64,000 nt of DNA. Origin: Daucus carota subsp. sativus (taxonomy: Eukaryota; Streptophyta; Magnoliopsida; Apiales; Apiaceae). Under the pieces are notes generated by a model. That model did not search any database, was not told the DNA's origin, and saw only the letters and a list, made by a program, of their open reading frames with translations. The DNA lies in assembly GCF_001625215.2 (NCBI RefSeq), contig NC_030388.2, forward strand, positions 26,834,558 through 26,898,557, written 5' to 3'. Made by a program: the position numbers and the translations under genes. Below are positions 30,247-42,300 of this stretch, piece after piece (position 1 is the first letter of the stretch; every line of letters starts with the position of its first letter).

Positions 30247-33200
30247 TTATATGGAGACGCTGTTTGGAATACCCTTTCCAGTAAGCCCACTTGTTTTGCT
30301 GTAGTCTGATGTGTTAGGGTAAAGCAAAGTGTAAGGCACGTTGACAGGGCCCCTTCGATTGGCCAGTTTCTCGTCGTTGTTCCTGCAGACTATCCTGTTT
30401 TCTATCTCCGCCAGCTTTGATCCAAACTTTTCAAATGCCTCCAGTGGTCCAACGTCTGAAGTCCACTCCGGATTTTCTCTTTGGCCTAGATAGATTTCAT
30501 CCGTGGAATGCCTGGACAAGATCTCGATCAGAGAAACTCCCAGGAGTGTTGGTAGCTGACTTGTGATAGTTTTCAGGAATGCTGATTCAGGGTGTTCCTT
30601 GAGCTCTTTGTACTCTGGAGTGCCTGGCTCGGGCATGAAATGGCGGCTTACAGTGGGGCGGTTTGGGAGGAAACCAGCATAAGGATACTGACCAAAATTG
30701 ACTGCAGCATGTAAAGCTGAAGCGACCCATATAATGATGGAGCAACTCAGAACAAGATCTTCCCGTGTCTTCATGTCAGGCCACCATGGATCATCTTTCT
30801 TGTCACCATGGCCTACATTGCGGAGCTCTGACCACCATGATTGAAGTTCAGTGTCAGCTTCGACAGATTCGTCTGTTGAGTAATAGAAAGAGCAATAATC
30901 CTTCACCCAGATCTCAATTGCTGACCAGATTTCAAGGCCATCGACAGCATAAGGGTAGTCCTCTATCAAAAGTCTAAGGCCATGGGGCTGGCTCGTATCT
31001 GGAACTGCCATTCCCCTGAAATAAAAAATTGGGAAAAGGTTTTACTTTGCTCCTCAAAAATATAAGTGGTGCTTGTTATATTCTCAGGGATCAGAATTAC
31101 CTCTTTAGCAGATCGGCAGGAAGTGACTGCTCTGTGAAAACCCAGTTCTTATACACAAAAGAAGACATTTCCATTGAAAATCTAGCTGGAAACACTGTCC
31201 TCTCAACGACTCCACCAGCATTAATGAGGATCTGTCTAGCAAAGGCATTTATATGCATTGTGTCACGGAAGTGTGGATGCAGAAGCTTATATATTGGATG
31301 AAGCACGCTCAGTTGTCTATTTGCTGCAATGACAAATGGCTCAATCACTGCATGAGTGTTTAGCCTGCAATTGAAATAAAAGAAATCAGATTTGCATGTC
31401 AATCTTAGCTCTCTATTTTTATTTAGTGATCTCTGTTTTGGTTTCATTCATTGCGTGATATGTTATTCTTCTTGTTCAGTTTTTCAGTGTGGTATGTTTT
31501 GTTTCCATTCATGTGAAAAGTTTATTATAACAAACCAGTGGCTAATGAGCTGATGGTAGCCTGAATCATTAACAGCAGCATAAGCTTTTGCTAGCTGCCA
31601 AACTGAACCTTCAATGCTGTTCTCTGCTGGGGTAAACACTTTGCTGGTGGCACCGTATTTATCTCCTTGTGCATGAGGTAGGCTCAATTCAATTGCAAGT
31701 GGCTTCAGTTTTCCATCATCTTGGAGTAAGAGAAGTGTCCGACTAGCATAGGTCTTTGTATTTGTTGTGTTGATTCGTGCCAGATATGGCATCAGTGCAT
31801 CGTGATGATCTAATATGAACAGTTTGTTGTTCTCAATTGCCTGTATTTTTATAAAATTAGAATTGATGAAAGGCTGATAATTTGTTCATATCATAAGATG
31901 CATATGATGAGCGAACAAATGGTTATGGAAAGTCACCTCCTCTATGGTTAACCCATTCATGTTTTGCTCAATGTGTTCAAATTTGATTGAGCTGGTTTGA
32001 TTGCCATATATCTCTGGATCAAGCCGGCTAGCAGGTGGGAACTCCTGTAGGTAGAATAAGAAGGAAGCTATGAATCAAATTACTTGAAACTTAATCCAAG
32101 ACAACGTACTCTGAAAGTTGCTATACATGAAGGCAACGGATGGAAACAGGATTCACTCCAGCAAGCATTTCACGCGCAAATTCTTCATCTGTGCTCCATG
32201 CACTTTTGTCCGCTGTATTTAGTTCAAGAGAAATTTAACAAGTTTTAGCACGCAACATTTTACTGAATGTATGTAAAGAGCTTTGTTAGGATTACCTTTA
32301 ATGACATCGGGCATTGGGAACTTGAGGAGTTGCTCACCATCAGAACGAACAATCTCTTTAAGCAACTCCCAGGGGATACATTCCCTTATTTTACTGAGTT
32401 TCTGTCCATCTGGTAAGTCAATACCGCCTTCATAGAGGTCATACACATCCTTAAAACTGTCAAACTCATTGGGAGTCTTATCAAATATAGCTCTGACCTC
32501 TGGTGCTATTATCTGGCCAAGTGACTTTACAGCATAAGCGATGAAATCTGAAAATTTTATATGATTGAACCTTTCATCCCGGGGAACATAGATATCCAGA
32601 CTTAGCAGCGGCAATCTACTTTCAGAGTTAGGATCTGTAATGTTTTACAAAATAAATTGTTTTTAAAATAGTATCAGGTGCCAAATAAATGTATACTGTC
32701 ATTTATGTTAAAATTGAACAAGTTTAATAACATGTAGTAGGAGTAGTTTCTAATATAAACAGATAGTTTTATAAATTATGGTTCTTACCATTTTTGTGTT
32801 GATCGCGTCCTGTTCTTCCTCTACGAGGGTATGGGTATTCCTTAGATCCCCCAAGCACTGGGCGAGAATATTCTGCGCCCTCCTCTGGACTTCCCAAATC
32901 ATTATAGTATGCATAATCGTAAACTCTGTCCCACTCCTTTAACATGCCTGATCCATTTCCGCGAAGATTCCTAAGTTCTTCTTCTCTGTAATGTCTTAAG
33001 AATTCTGGTGTTTCATGTGGCAAGTAACACTGGTATACAAAGTCAATATAGTAGATTAGTAGTCAGATTATTATCTCCTTGTGAAATGGTCTGCGTGATT
33101 ATATTAGAGCACTCCACCTAAGAACATATTATGCTCTGTTCTACCCTTAATCTGGTAGGTAATGTTGTTTCACAAATTATTTTTAAAAAAAAAATTCTTT

Positions 33201-34605
33201 AAAAAATATATGAACCTTAAAATACGTGTCAAGCAATGTAAAAAAACTGTAGAGAGAGAAACGAGAGAGACCGAGGGGTAATAATTATATGAAGAACAAC
33301 TATTCTGTTGATAAGAGTTAGAAAACTGTAATAGCTAATAGGAGATCATATATGATGAAATTTTGATTCAACACGACGAGTAATTCTGATTATATTTTGA
33401 TCAGGCTGGAAAAGTACCTTGTTTGCAAAGAAGACGCGTTTGTTTTTGTAGCGTTTTGCAGGATAAACCCATGAATTGCAAACGAAATGGACTCTGCCAT
33501 GCCCAGGGAAGTCCTCCAAGGTGATTGTTTTGAGGTAAAACTGAGAGTGGTGTTGGTTAGTGATGATGAATGCTCCAGGATCACCAATGGACTCATCCCA
33601 GTCGAGTGTCACATTAAATTCCGCATCTCCTGCTGCCACTGCTGTGATTTTCGTTACCCAGTCTTCCAGGAATGCTGCTTTCCCAAGCTTCCCTCTTAGT
33701 ACATTAGCTGAAGAGGTACAAATTAATATTTTTGCTTAGCATTATGTGCTATATACAGCGACTAAACCCTCCCTGTGACACTTCAGCAATATGCTGTTTG
33801 CCTCATCACCTTTTAGAGTTTTAGAATCCGTTTGGCTGAATTTAAAATTGTGACTTATGACTTATTCTGAGGAAATTTTGACTTGTTGATTACCTATGAG
33901 TTAGTAGAAATGTAATAATAAAAATAAAAATGATTTATAGATAATTTATGGCTTATGAATAATCTTTATCAAAAAAAAAATTCTGATAAATTAAGTTAGT
34001 GAAAAAAGTATCTTGAACTAACTTCCGGTCTTAAGTCAATTTCTGGTTTATTTCTGATTTTAAATCGATTTTTGACTTTTTTTATAATATAAACAGATAT
34101 TTTTCAACTTAAAATCAAAAACAGCTTTTAACCCCGGACTCAAAGTCTAGTCAACAGGCTTTTAGATAGCTAAGCACCAAAACGAATATCTGATAGCTAA
34201 GCAAAGTTTCAGAAAAAGTCTTGAACTCTGTATTATTTCTGTGCTCAGACTCTGTTTCTCAACAACCAAAAATATTCGAGTCCAAGCATGAAAGGTATAT
34301 ATTTATGTTTTACATAAACTACAAAGACTCAGAGACATAAATCACGACGCCTAACCTGAATCCCCACGAACCGAGCTGACCAGTTGCAGCGAAACGCCTC
34401 TCCCAAAGAGCTCATGCACACGATCAAGAACCGCAGAACACAGATCACTGGAGTCCAGCACATTCTTCTTCATCAACACAACTTTCCCTCTGATCTTCTT
34501 CTTCTTCTCATCTTCTTTATGCACACTCTTGTCCTCATTTCCTCCACATAACATGTCCACCATCGTTTTCATGATTTCTGAACTACATGGTAGACAAAAA
34601 CCCAT
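30247..34605 (-). CDS. Linoleate 9S-type lipoxygenase, nine exons, 883 residues
   Basis: Exons (minus order): 34,605-34,356, 33,707-33,418, 33,029-32,789, 32,634-32,296, 32,212-32,127, 32,044-31,937, 31,840-31,536, 31,364-31,101 and 31,015-30,247. All phases agree and give 883 residues. It inserts oxygen into polyunsaturated fatty acids. An N-terminal PLAT/LH2 domain (about 45-175) precedes the catalytic domain. All five iron ligands are present: His539 and His544 (SHWLNTHA), His730 and Asn734 (ALHAAVNFG) and C-terminal Ile883 (PNSVSI). There is no obvious plastid transit peptide and the length fits cytosolic 9-lipoxygenases, so 9S specificity is inferred from family resemblance. Odd points: exon 5 ends CAT before GTATAG where relatives have CAG, giving LHEFPP instead of LQEFPP; the N-terminus [10 protein letters not shown] is Cys-rich. 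Intron 1 holds a MITE-like insertion. Confidence 0.93.
33824..34161. mobile_element. MITE-like insertion in lipoxygenase intron 1
   Basis: An insertion of about 338 bp with TTA at both sides (33,821-33,823; 34,162-34,164). The left end GAATCCGTTTGGCTGAATTT resembles the GTTTGGCTGAGTTT end of the element at 49,007. The right end is more diverged. It contains many TTATGACTTAT / TTTCTGATTTT motifs. The boundary is approximate. Confidence 0.45.
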
Positions 34606-34887
34606 TTCTCTGCTAGCAAAACAGGGTGAATTTGAGTATGATTGACTATAAAGACTTGAGGTTCTTGATGTTCTTGACTTTAAGAAAGCTTGTTGTTCTT
34701 ACTGACAAGGCAGAATAAAATTTTGTGATTATATATAGAGTGCTGGAATATGAGTGTGAGGACAAGGAAGTTTCAATCATAAATTTTTCACCTTTGTGAA
34801 AGGGGAACTTCGTAGACTTCGTTTTATTGGTCAGTCTTTGATTAAGCAATAAATTATAAAGGTCCACATGTGTTTGTTAAACTTGTA

Positions 34888-35146
34888 CTCCCTCCGTCTC
34901 TAAAAACGTTTCTCGTTTGAAATGTCGGCACTGTTCATAACATGAGACAAATTACTAATTTACGTATAATATATAAGATAAAATATAGTCATGAGTGATC
35001 TTGTTGGATTCGTATTTATGAGTACTTTAATACAGTTAATTTTTTTTATTTAATACTAATACAAAACTAAAGATATTATTGATTAAAAGTGTGTGTTGGC
35101 AAACGTGAAAAGTACAAATGAGAAAAGTATTTAGAGACGGAGGGAG
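34888..35146. mobile_element. Stowaway-like MITE
   Basis: This 259-bp element has ends CTCCCTCCGTCTCTAAAAAC and, inverted, TATTTAGAGACGGAGGGAG, and TA on both sides (34,886-34,887; 35,147-35,148). The ends pair almost perfectly, so it is young among the Stowaway-like copies here. It lies about 280 bp upstream of the lipoxygenase start, in its promoter region. Confidence 0.88.
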
Positions 35147-36564
35147 TACTATTATTTCATTTCAAATCTGACGATTTAGAATGATGATAACTCCAACATG
35201 ACATTTTCCAACGTGTCAGTCTTAGACTCTTAATTCATGATCATTCAAAACATCTCTAACAAACATTTCATACGAGGTCTAAGCTAGAAAAGTAAAAGAG
35301 TCTAAATATAAATTGATTGGTATAAATCCAAGGCATATAACTATCGAATAAATGTAAGAACTTGAAATGATAATTTAAATTTTATAATTTAAAATTTATC
35401 ATTTGAACAAAAATGTACGTTTTCCAACCTCTTTTAAATAAAATTTTAGATACTTACAGTAAAATACAAGTTAATGGACAAATTCAATGAGATAGCGTTT
35501 GGAAACCTACATTTCATTTCAATTGATGGATTTTAAATGACAAAATTTGAGCTGTCAATTCAAATTTATACTAATATATGATCAAGTGAAATTCAAATCC
35601 ATATTTTTAAATAATTTTGTTCAAATTCAAAATTTCAAATGAAACTCAGGTTTCCAACCAATCATGAAATTAAATGAAATTCTAAATATTAGAAGAAATA
35701 TTAGGTAAATCCAAAAAAAAATAAAAAAATGAAAGGGAATGACATTTAATGAAACAAACACATGAATGGTCTTAATTATTTTCTTTTCTCAATCACCCCT
35801 AACGAAATTTCCCCTTAATAGATTGGAATAACACATGTTGTTCATAATAATATATCAATTTAAAATATACATAATTATTAGTGAATAAGAGTCGATATTA
35901 TTGTATGCCAAATAAATTTTCAACTAACCATCAATTTATGTTTATATAACTTATCAATATAGTCAAGCATATTGGATATGCTTTTTGCTAAACACGTTAG
36001 ATATATGCTTTCACGTGAGACACGCTAGGTAAGTTAAAGTTTAATTCACCTTTTTTATTAATTTATAATATATATGTTTTCCTACTTATACATATAATAT
36101 TCTCTATGAAGAAAAGTACGGCAGACATGTGGGTGTATATATTATCATTATATTGTCACTTGATAATAAAAATTAGATAATTATGGTTTGGTAAGCTTTT
36201 AGGTAACGAGTTTCGTTCGTTACAGCTCAGTCACATGAAGTTTATGTTTATTCCCTGTGCAGAGGCTGACCAGTAATCCTACCGAATCAAAATAGGAAAA
36301 AATCAATAAAAATTAAAAAGTAAATATTGAATCATTTTAATCGGTTCACTTTCGATTATATACATAATCAAACTAAACAAAATTTAATTAAAACTAAATG
36401 CAATTCTATGTAAATTTATAATTCTGGTTTTAAAATATAAACATAAATCTATGCAAATTATAAAATAAATATTTTATCATTTTTTTATACACATACGATC
36501 GCTAGAATGATTATTTCCGATCACGTTGATTTTGTTAGCTCTGGAAATATCTCGACTACTCTTA
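35147..36564. other. AT-rich intergenic DNA
   Basis: No coding frame and no repeat ends that I can support between the two MITEs. The sequence is A/T-rich with scattered ATTTAAAT-type runs. Confidence 0.4.
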
Positions 36565-37136
36565 GGGCCGTTTGGTTCGATTCGGGGAAACGGAATGAAA
36601 TCCAGAAAAGGAATCGCGGAGAAAGGAAAAGAATGATCCAGAATTGTTTTACCTGTTTAGTTTTGTTGCAGAAACGGAATGAAAATTTGTGTGATTAATT
36701 TTATATTCGATTTTTTTTAATATTATATAATTTCAAAAGAGTTAAATATATTCATATCTATAACAAGATAATTTATTTACATTCTAATAAATTAATATAA
36801 TTTATTTAACCATACTACTAATTTTTTAAAATAAATTAACATGTGAATTATGTCACAATTATATTTAAAAAACTAAATTAAAAATTATTTTTAATTCTTA
36901 AAAATACTTTATATGATAATCTTTTATTTTAATTGTTTAAAGTATGAATTATAACTATAGAATAAGGTGAGGAAAGGGAATCCAAATATCTAGTTGGGGG
37001 TGAGGAATGAGCTATGAGCATTATTGCTAAAAAAGGGGAAAGGGAATGATGATTTTTACAAAACAAACATGTATAAAGGGAAACAATCAGGTTGATTACC
37101 TTTCCATTTTCTGAATACCCCTAACCAAACGGCCCC
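36565..37136. mobile_element. MITE with GGGCCGTTTGGTT ends
   Basis: This 572-bp element has ends GGGCCGTTTGGTTCG and, inverted, AACCAAACGGCCCC, and TTA on both sides (36,562-36,564; 37,137-37,139). Sub-terminal GGGGAAACGGAATGAAATCC and, inverted, GGAAAGGGAATG motifs recur. The 3-bp TTA duplication points to the PIF/Harbinger group. Confidence 0.7.
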
Positions 37137-37323
37137 TTATTCTTCGTAAGATGAATGAATATGAATTCGTCCAGAGGAATGACCAGCAGTTTTTGGCAGG
37201 TGTTGATTATCTTTCTAATAATGAAATGACCGTATTGATATCCAGTATCCACTATGCAGGCATCAACAACATAAAGAACAGGCTTTCTATCCAAAACTTT
37301 TGAGAAACCGTGCTTGTGTTCTA

Positions 37324-37449
37324 TGTCCTGTAAAACAGTGCAGACCTTTGATCTATTTGAATTCTTTATATTGTTGCTAATTGCAGTGTCTTGTAAAGCA
37401 GTGCAGACTTCTGATCTATTTAAACTCTTTATATTTTTACTAATTGTTA
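37324..37449. repeat. 63-bp tandem repeat, two copies
   Basis: The units 37,324-37,386 and 37,387-37,449 share TGTAAA-CAGTGCAGAC and TGATCTATTT with about ten differences. Noncoding as far as can be seen. Confidence 0.7.
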
Positions 37450-38152
37450 TTTGTAATTGTATAAACTTGAAAGGTATCTTATTTAAAATCAGTTATTTTT
37501 CTCATTTCTATTTTATCTGATTTTATAACTGATATTGAACTGAAATTTTCAAACCGAAACCAGTAATTCATTCACTATTGCGATCTTTTGATTTCTTAAA
37601 CCGAGATTATATGATTTCGATAGTTCGGGGTCATACTTTTCCTAAAATTTTTGTTGAGAATGATTAATATGATATACCAAGGGATCTGAATATTCACATC
37701 CAGGATGGAACGGTGGTGAAAATCGTAAGAGTTTATATTTCTTCAATGAAGATTATTCGTGCTATGGGATCATTTGTATTTCTGGTCTCAGTTAATGTAA
37801 CTGAAATATTTGAATACTGAACTACGTCTAAATATAACCGTATGAAGATCAATTATGATGCTACAATTTTCTGGAAAATAGAGCTTAAGTATTAGCCTCC
37901 TGAACCCAAAAATCCAAAAGTCCATGAAAGACATATATATAAATATCAAAAAATATTATAACATATTGTTTCAATAATAATCAAATAAATAATATTATTG
38001 TACAAAATAATCATGTAAATATAATTATATGAGATTTGATAGCTATAAGACCAAAGTTTAGTTAGATATACTACTTAAATAATGAATAAATAATATAAAA
38101 TAAACCGTAACTTTACAGTCACTTGCTACCATCTCCTGCTATGAAATATGAA

Positions 38153-38503
38153 AGCAATGTTTGGAAGTTAGAGGTTTGGGGTAAAATTAAAGGTTTTGAA
38201 ATGTTTTAGAGGTTTGACCACTAGATTCCGCCGCTAATATTAGTGTTTGGCAGTTAGCGGATTAAAATAGAGGTTCAGACCCGAAAAACTAATTTTGAGA
38301 AAACTACTTTGAGGAGTTTTTTTGGGTTAGAGGTTTTGTGTTTGTGTTAGAAAAAACTAATCAATCAGCTATTTACGGCTGATTTATTAAGTAGTTTTAC
38401 GAGAAACAGCTAATTCAATCTGCTAGTCAAAACATGTGCTTCAATCAACTAGTCAAAACATTTAATTCAATCCACTGAATAATTCCCAAACAGAGCCGTA
38501 ATA
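38153..38503. mobile_element. MITE-like stretch
   Basis: The ends AGCAATGTTTGGAAGTTAG and, inverted, TTCCCAAACAGAGCC resemble the GTTTGG-end MITE class. Internally GTTAGAGGTTTGG recurs (38,167; 38,200; 38,330) and ATCAACTAGTCAAAACAT is repeated near the right end. No clear target duplication was found. Confidence 0.4.
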
Positions 38504-39311
38504 ATGGATAATTTTTTATCATATACAAAATTCAACATGGAAAAGAATGATTCAGCAACAAAAATTGATATTTTTTATTCATGCTTGTCCAAAAGGATAA
38601 CTAATTTATATAAAAGTGTATTTCACATATCACATACATTTTATCAAACGCCAATTTAAGATTAATTAGAATATAGTATTATGTTAGAATAAATAGATTT
38701 CAAAATATACACGTAATTAGAAAGAATGGATTTCAATTATATAATAACATATATCTACTAGGAAATAGTTGCCGGAAGATTGAAATTATGGAATGAATCC
38801 GTTTTTCACTGAATAATACTTCCCCAAACAATTAGGATTAAAATAGCTGGTTTTTATTTTTCACGGATTATATGTCCTGACATATGTATGTGGGGGATCC
38901 GGAAAATGCTGATACAAGTGAGTTTTATATATTTTCTTGCAAGTCATTTGTATGAATTTGTAAATATACCAAATTTCTTTCTATATATTATTATATAACA
39001 TATTTTAATCTATTATTTGTACGATAAAATCTTGCAAGTTATCAGAACTTGTAATTTGGCTGCAAACTGACTAGTGAATTTGCACCAACACATACAGCTC
39101 CAGCTATATTCAACACAGACACCGGATCATTATATTAACGCACATCTTATTCAATTATTCTTAATTCCAGCATCTTCTCAAATATTCTTAATTATATATC
39201 GTTACAGGCCATTACCCAAAAACGAAAATTATCCATTTTTATCCTCGACTCCATCTGAATCTTAACCACCTATAATATCTCGGAGCAACAATAATATCAA
39301 AAGCAGATACT

Positions 39312-42300
39312 ATGGGAGAAAATATTACTACCCCCGTCTCGAATTCAGGCAAGTCCTATCATGTTTGCTTAAATTTATCCTTTTTGTTTTGTTAAGTATC
39401 TTGATTTTGATTTGTGTTATGTAATTTTTTTGTTATGTTGGGTTCTTGACGTTGTTTGTGTTGATCAGTAAATTAGTTTGTAATAAGTGGGGATTCTCTT
39501 ATCTTGCTCAAGCTGAAAGCTTAGTGCTTTGCTTAAAAGTTAAAAGAAGCAACCTTTAAAAATGTGTTAGAGCATTTTGTGAATGTGTGTGTGTGTGTGT
39601 GTTTGCTTACTATATCTCACTTACCCAGATTGTTATGTTTGGATTTTTCTTGTAATAGTTGTTAAATTTGGATTTCCCCCCTTTTTGTTTGGATGTTGTT
39701 CAATTTGATGACGTGGATATTGTTTGATGACTTAAATGTGGGCATCGTTGTTAAATTTTTCCGTGGTAGATACATGATTAGTAGGGTATGTATTGTGTTT
39801 TGTGATCTTTGTATCACGTTTTAGTGATTTGTGTATTGAATGTTACCTCAAGGAGAAGATTCACGAATCAGAATTAATAAATATATATTTTTAGCTTTGA
39901 GGAATCAGTTCTACAATTTTAGCATTTTATGCAAAAATTTAACGCGGGACTTAAGAAGAGAGCCCTCTGATGTTATGTCACTGAGGCAAAGATAACAGAA
40001 TTGGGAGTTAAGAATAGGCATGACATAAAATTTGCTTACAACTCATTGAGTCTATCAAATCAATAGTTTGAACAAGCGCTTATTATATATAACAAGGCTT
40101 ATAGTAGCTACTAGTCCCTTGTACATATGCTTGTAGCACCTGTATATGAAGTAATAACTACTTATGCTAACTCAACAAGCTATTTATCTAATTCTATGTA
40201 ACCGATAGATTGTACAAGTTAAGAAAAAGTTTGCATAATGTTTGTCGTCCTTCCCCATATTGTGTCGTAGCCTGAATGTAGTTAAAAGTTAACATAGGTG
40301 CCTGAGAAGTTAGTTCTGATTTACAAAATGCTTTCTAAACACCGCCTATGCTTCCACAGTTTTCCTACTGTTGTATCCAGCATTTTATGAAACTGAACTG
40401 ACTACCGAAGCTTAAAGCTGTATAGTATTATGGAAATAGTGATTCATTTCTTTTAGTTTTGGTCAGGTTCGGGAAGTCTTTTCATATAATAATGATGGCA
40501 AGGCAAGGCAGAGTATTTAATTGATTGCCCTTAGTATACTGTTTGTAGTCGAGATTATGTATCTTCAGACTTTAGCAATTCTCGAGAGTTAAGAAGCCAA
40601 AGGCTGTTGTAAATTAATTTCGTTCCATTCAAAGATGGTGACGTTGTGCCAAAATTCTAAAACTTAAATGACTGTGCAGAGTAGATTTTAGTTTTTGTTT
40701 ATCCCTCGAACATGGAAATTGTAGGTTTATGTTTGTGTGTATATAATCATGATGAAGAACAAAGATTTACTACAAAGATGTAATGTGAACTGATATATTG
40801 TTATGTTAATGAGCTCACTATAAACCATTAACAAAACCGAAAATATCCTATTTTTCTCAAAAAGATCCTTCAATATCAAAATTATTTAAACCAATCCTAA
40901 TCTATAACTAAAGATTTGGTTTACAATGACCAATTATTCTTCACAATCTAAAAAATAATTTAAATTATAGAATTTATTTTGAGCATAAACAACTGTCAGC
41001 TTCAGGCCTTTAATTTTTTTTTTCCCTGAATAGCATATAGCCTAATATTTTTATATTTAAAAGTTAAAACTCTCTTGACACTTGTCCACTTGGAAACAAT
41101 CTAATGATCGTCGCACATGCACGGATATTCTCTTTTGAATAATATTAATACACTGAGGATTAAATTTAACAAGGGACGAGGAGGAACAGGCTTGTACATA
41201 TGTTATATCTTTCTGTATAATCAATTATGAGGAAATTGGTAGAGTATTCATAGGACAAGAATTTTATAGGCTAAGAGTATATAGTGCATAAGAGAAACTC
41301 CAATGCGAGCCTGAGTGCTGCGTTGGAGAGAATGCGCTGGATCTCTTTACAAATTCATGTGCTGGAGGGGAGAGTTGGACTTGGTCACTGGTCAGGCCCG
41401 AGTAGTTGGGCTGACAAAGTGTAACAGCTTTTCTGCTGTGTCATACTACTTTTCTACTTTTTCTACTCTTCTGCTGTTGGCATGGTGCTGAGTGCAAATG
41501 AGCCTTTTTAATATTTTTTATATATGAGTTAATTTTAGAAAAATTATTTATCATTCAAATTATTTAATTGTAGTAAAAAATATTTTTTAAAACTTTAATT
41601 AATATAAAGTAAAATAATATATAAAATAAATGTAATATATAAAGTAAGTAAGTGGGACCTAAATAAGTTGGACTTGGGCTTTGCATTGAGGAAGTTAGAC
41701 AATTTTTCTATGAAACTAACTTTCACTTATGTGGCATATAAATGGGTCCCAAAAAAGTTGGACGTGGACTTTTGCATTGGAGATGGTCTAATAACCATAA
41801 CAATTAGCAAGCGTAAGTTTTCAGTTTCTAGTTTACAAGCAGTACCATGCGAGTCAGTGCTAAGACTTTCTTTTGTGCTCACAATTAGATACAATATACA
41901 ACCACTGTGTAAGAATAAAATTACTGGCATCTATGGAATATTGTAAAATTACTTTTGTTGATTAGTATCTTCGGTGTCCCTGGATGTCTGGAACTAAAGA
42001 ATTATTAATCCATTTTTCTTTATTTTTAAACTTCCGTCCAATTTACAACCCCTAAAAACTCCCGTTTTGCTTGCCTTTTTGGTTTCAGATGAAAGAACTT
42101 ATGTCCAGCTTTCTTGATATAAGTGGTGTGTTAGTATCTTCAGTTTGATAAAGTTGTTATATATTACTAGTACTTTACTAAAGCATATTGCTTGCTGTTG
42201 CATCGACGGTTAAAATCTCTTCGCTACAGCTTATTACTGCTTCTGTTGATCTGTTCCATAAATAGAATTCCGATGCTCAAAACTTTAATGTAGTATGATT

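Larger units (their letters stand above)
37140..39311. other. Intergenic region before the VMP1/KMS-like gene
   Basis: It contains a 63-bp tandem repeat (37,324-37,449) and a MITE-like stretch (38,153-38,503). A short frame near 37,150 (MNEYEFVQRNDQQFLAGVDY) has no support as a gene. The last about 300 bp before 39,312 should hold the promoter and leader of the downstream gene. Confidence 0.4.

Noticed and set aside
33970..34000. Another mini-insertion at an A-run in lipoxygenase intron 1
   Set aside because: No long direct repeat flanks the A-run.
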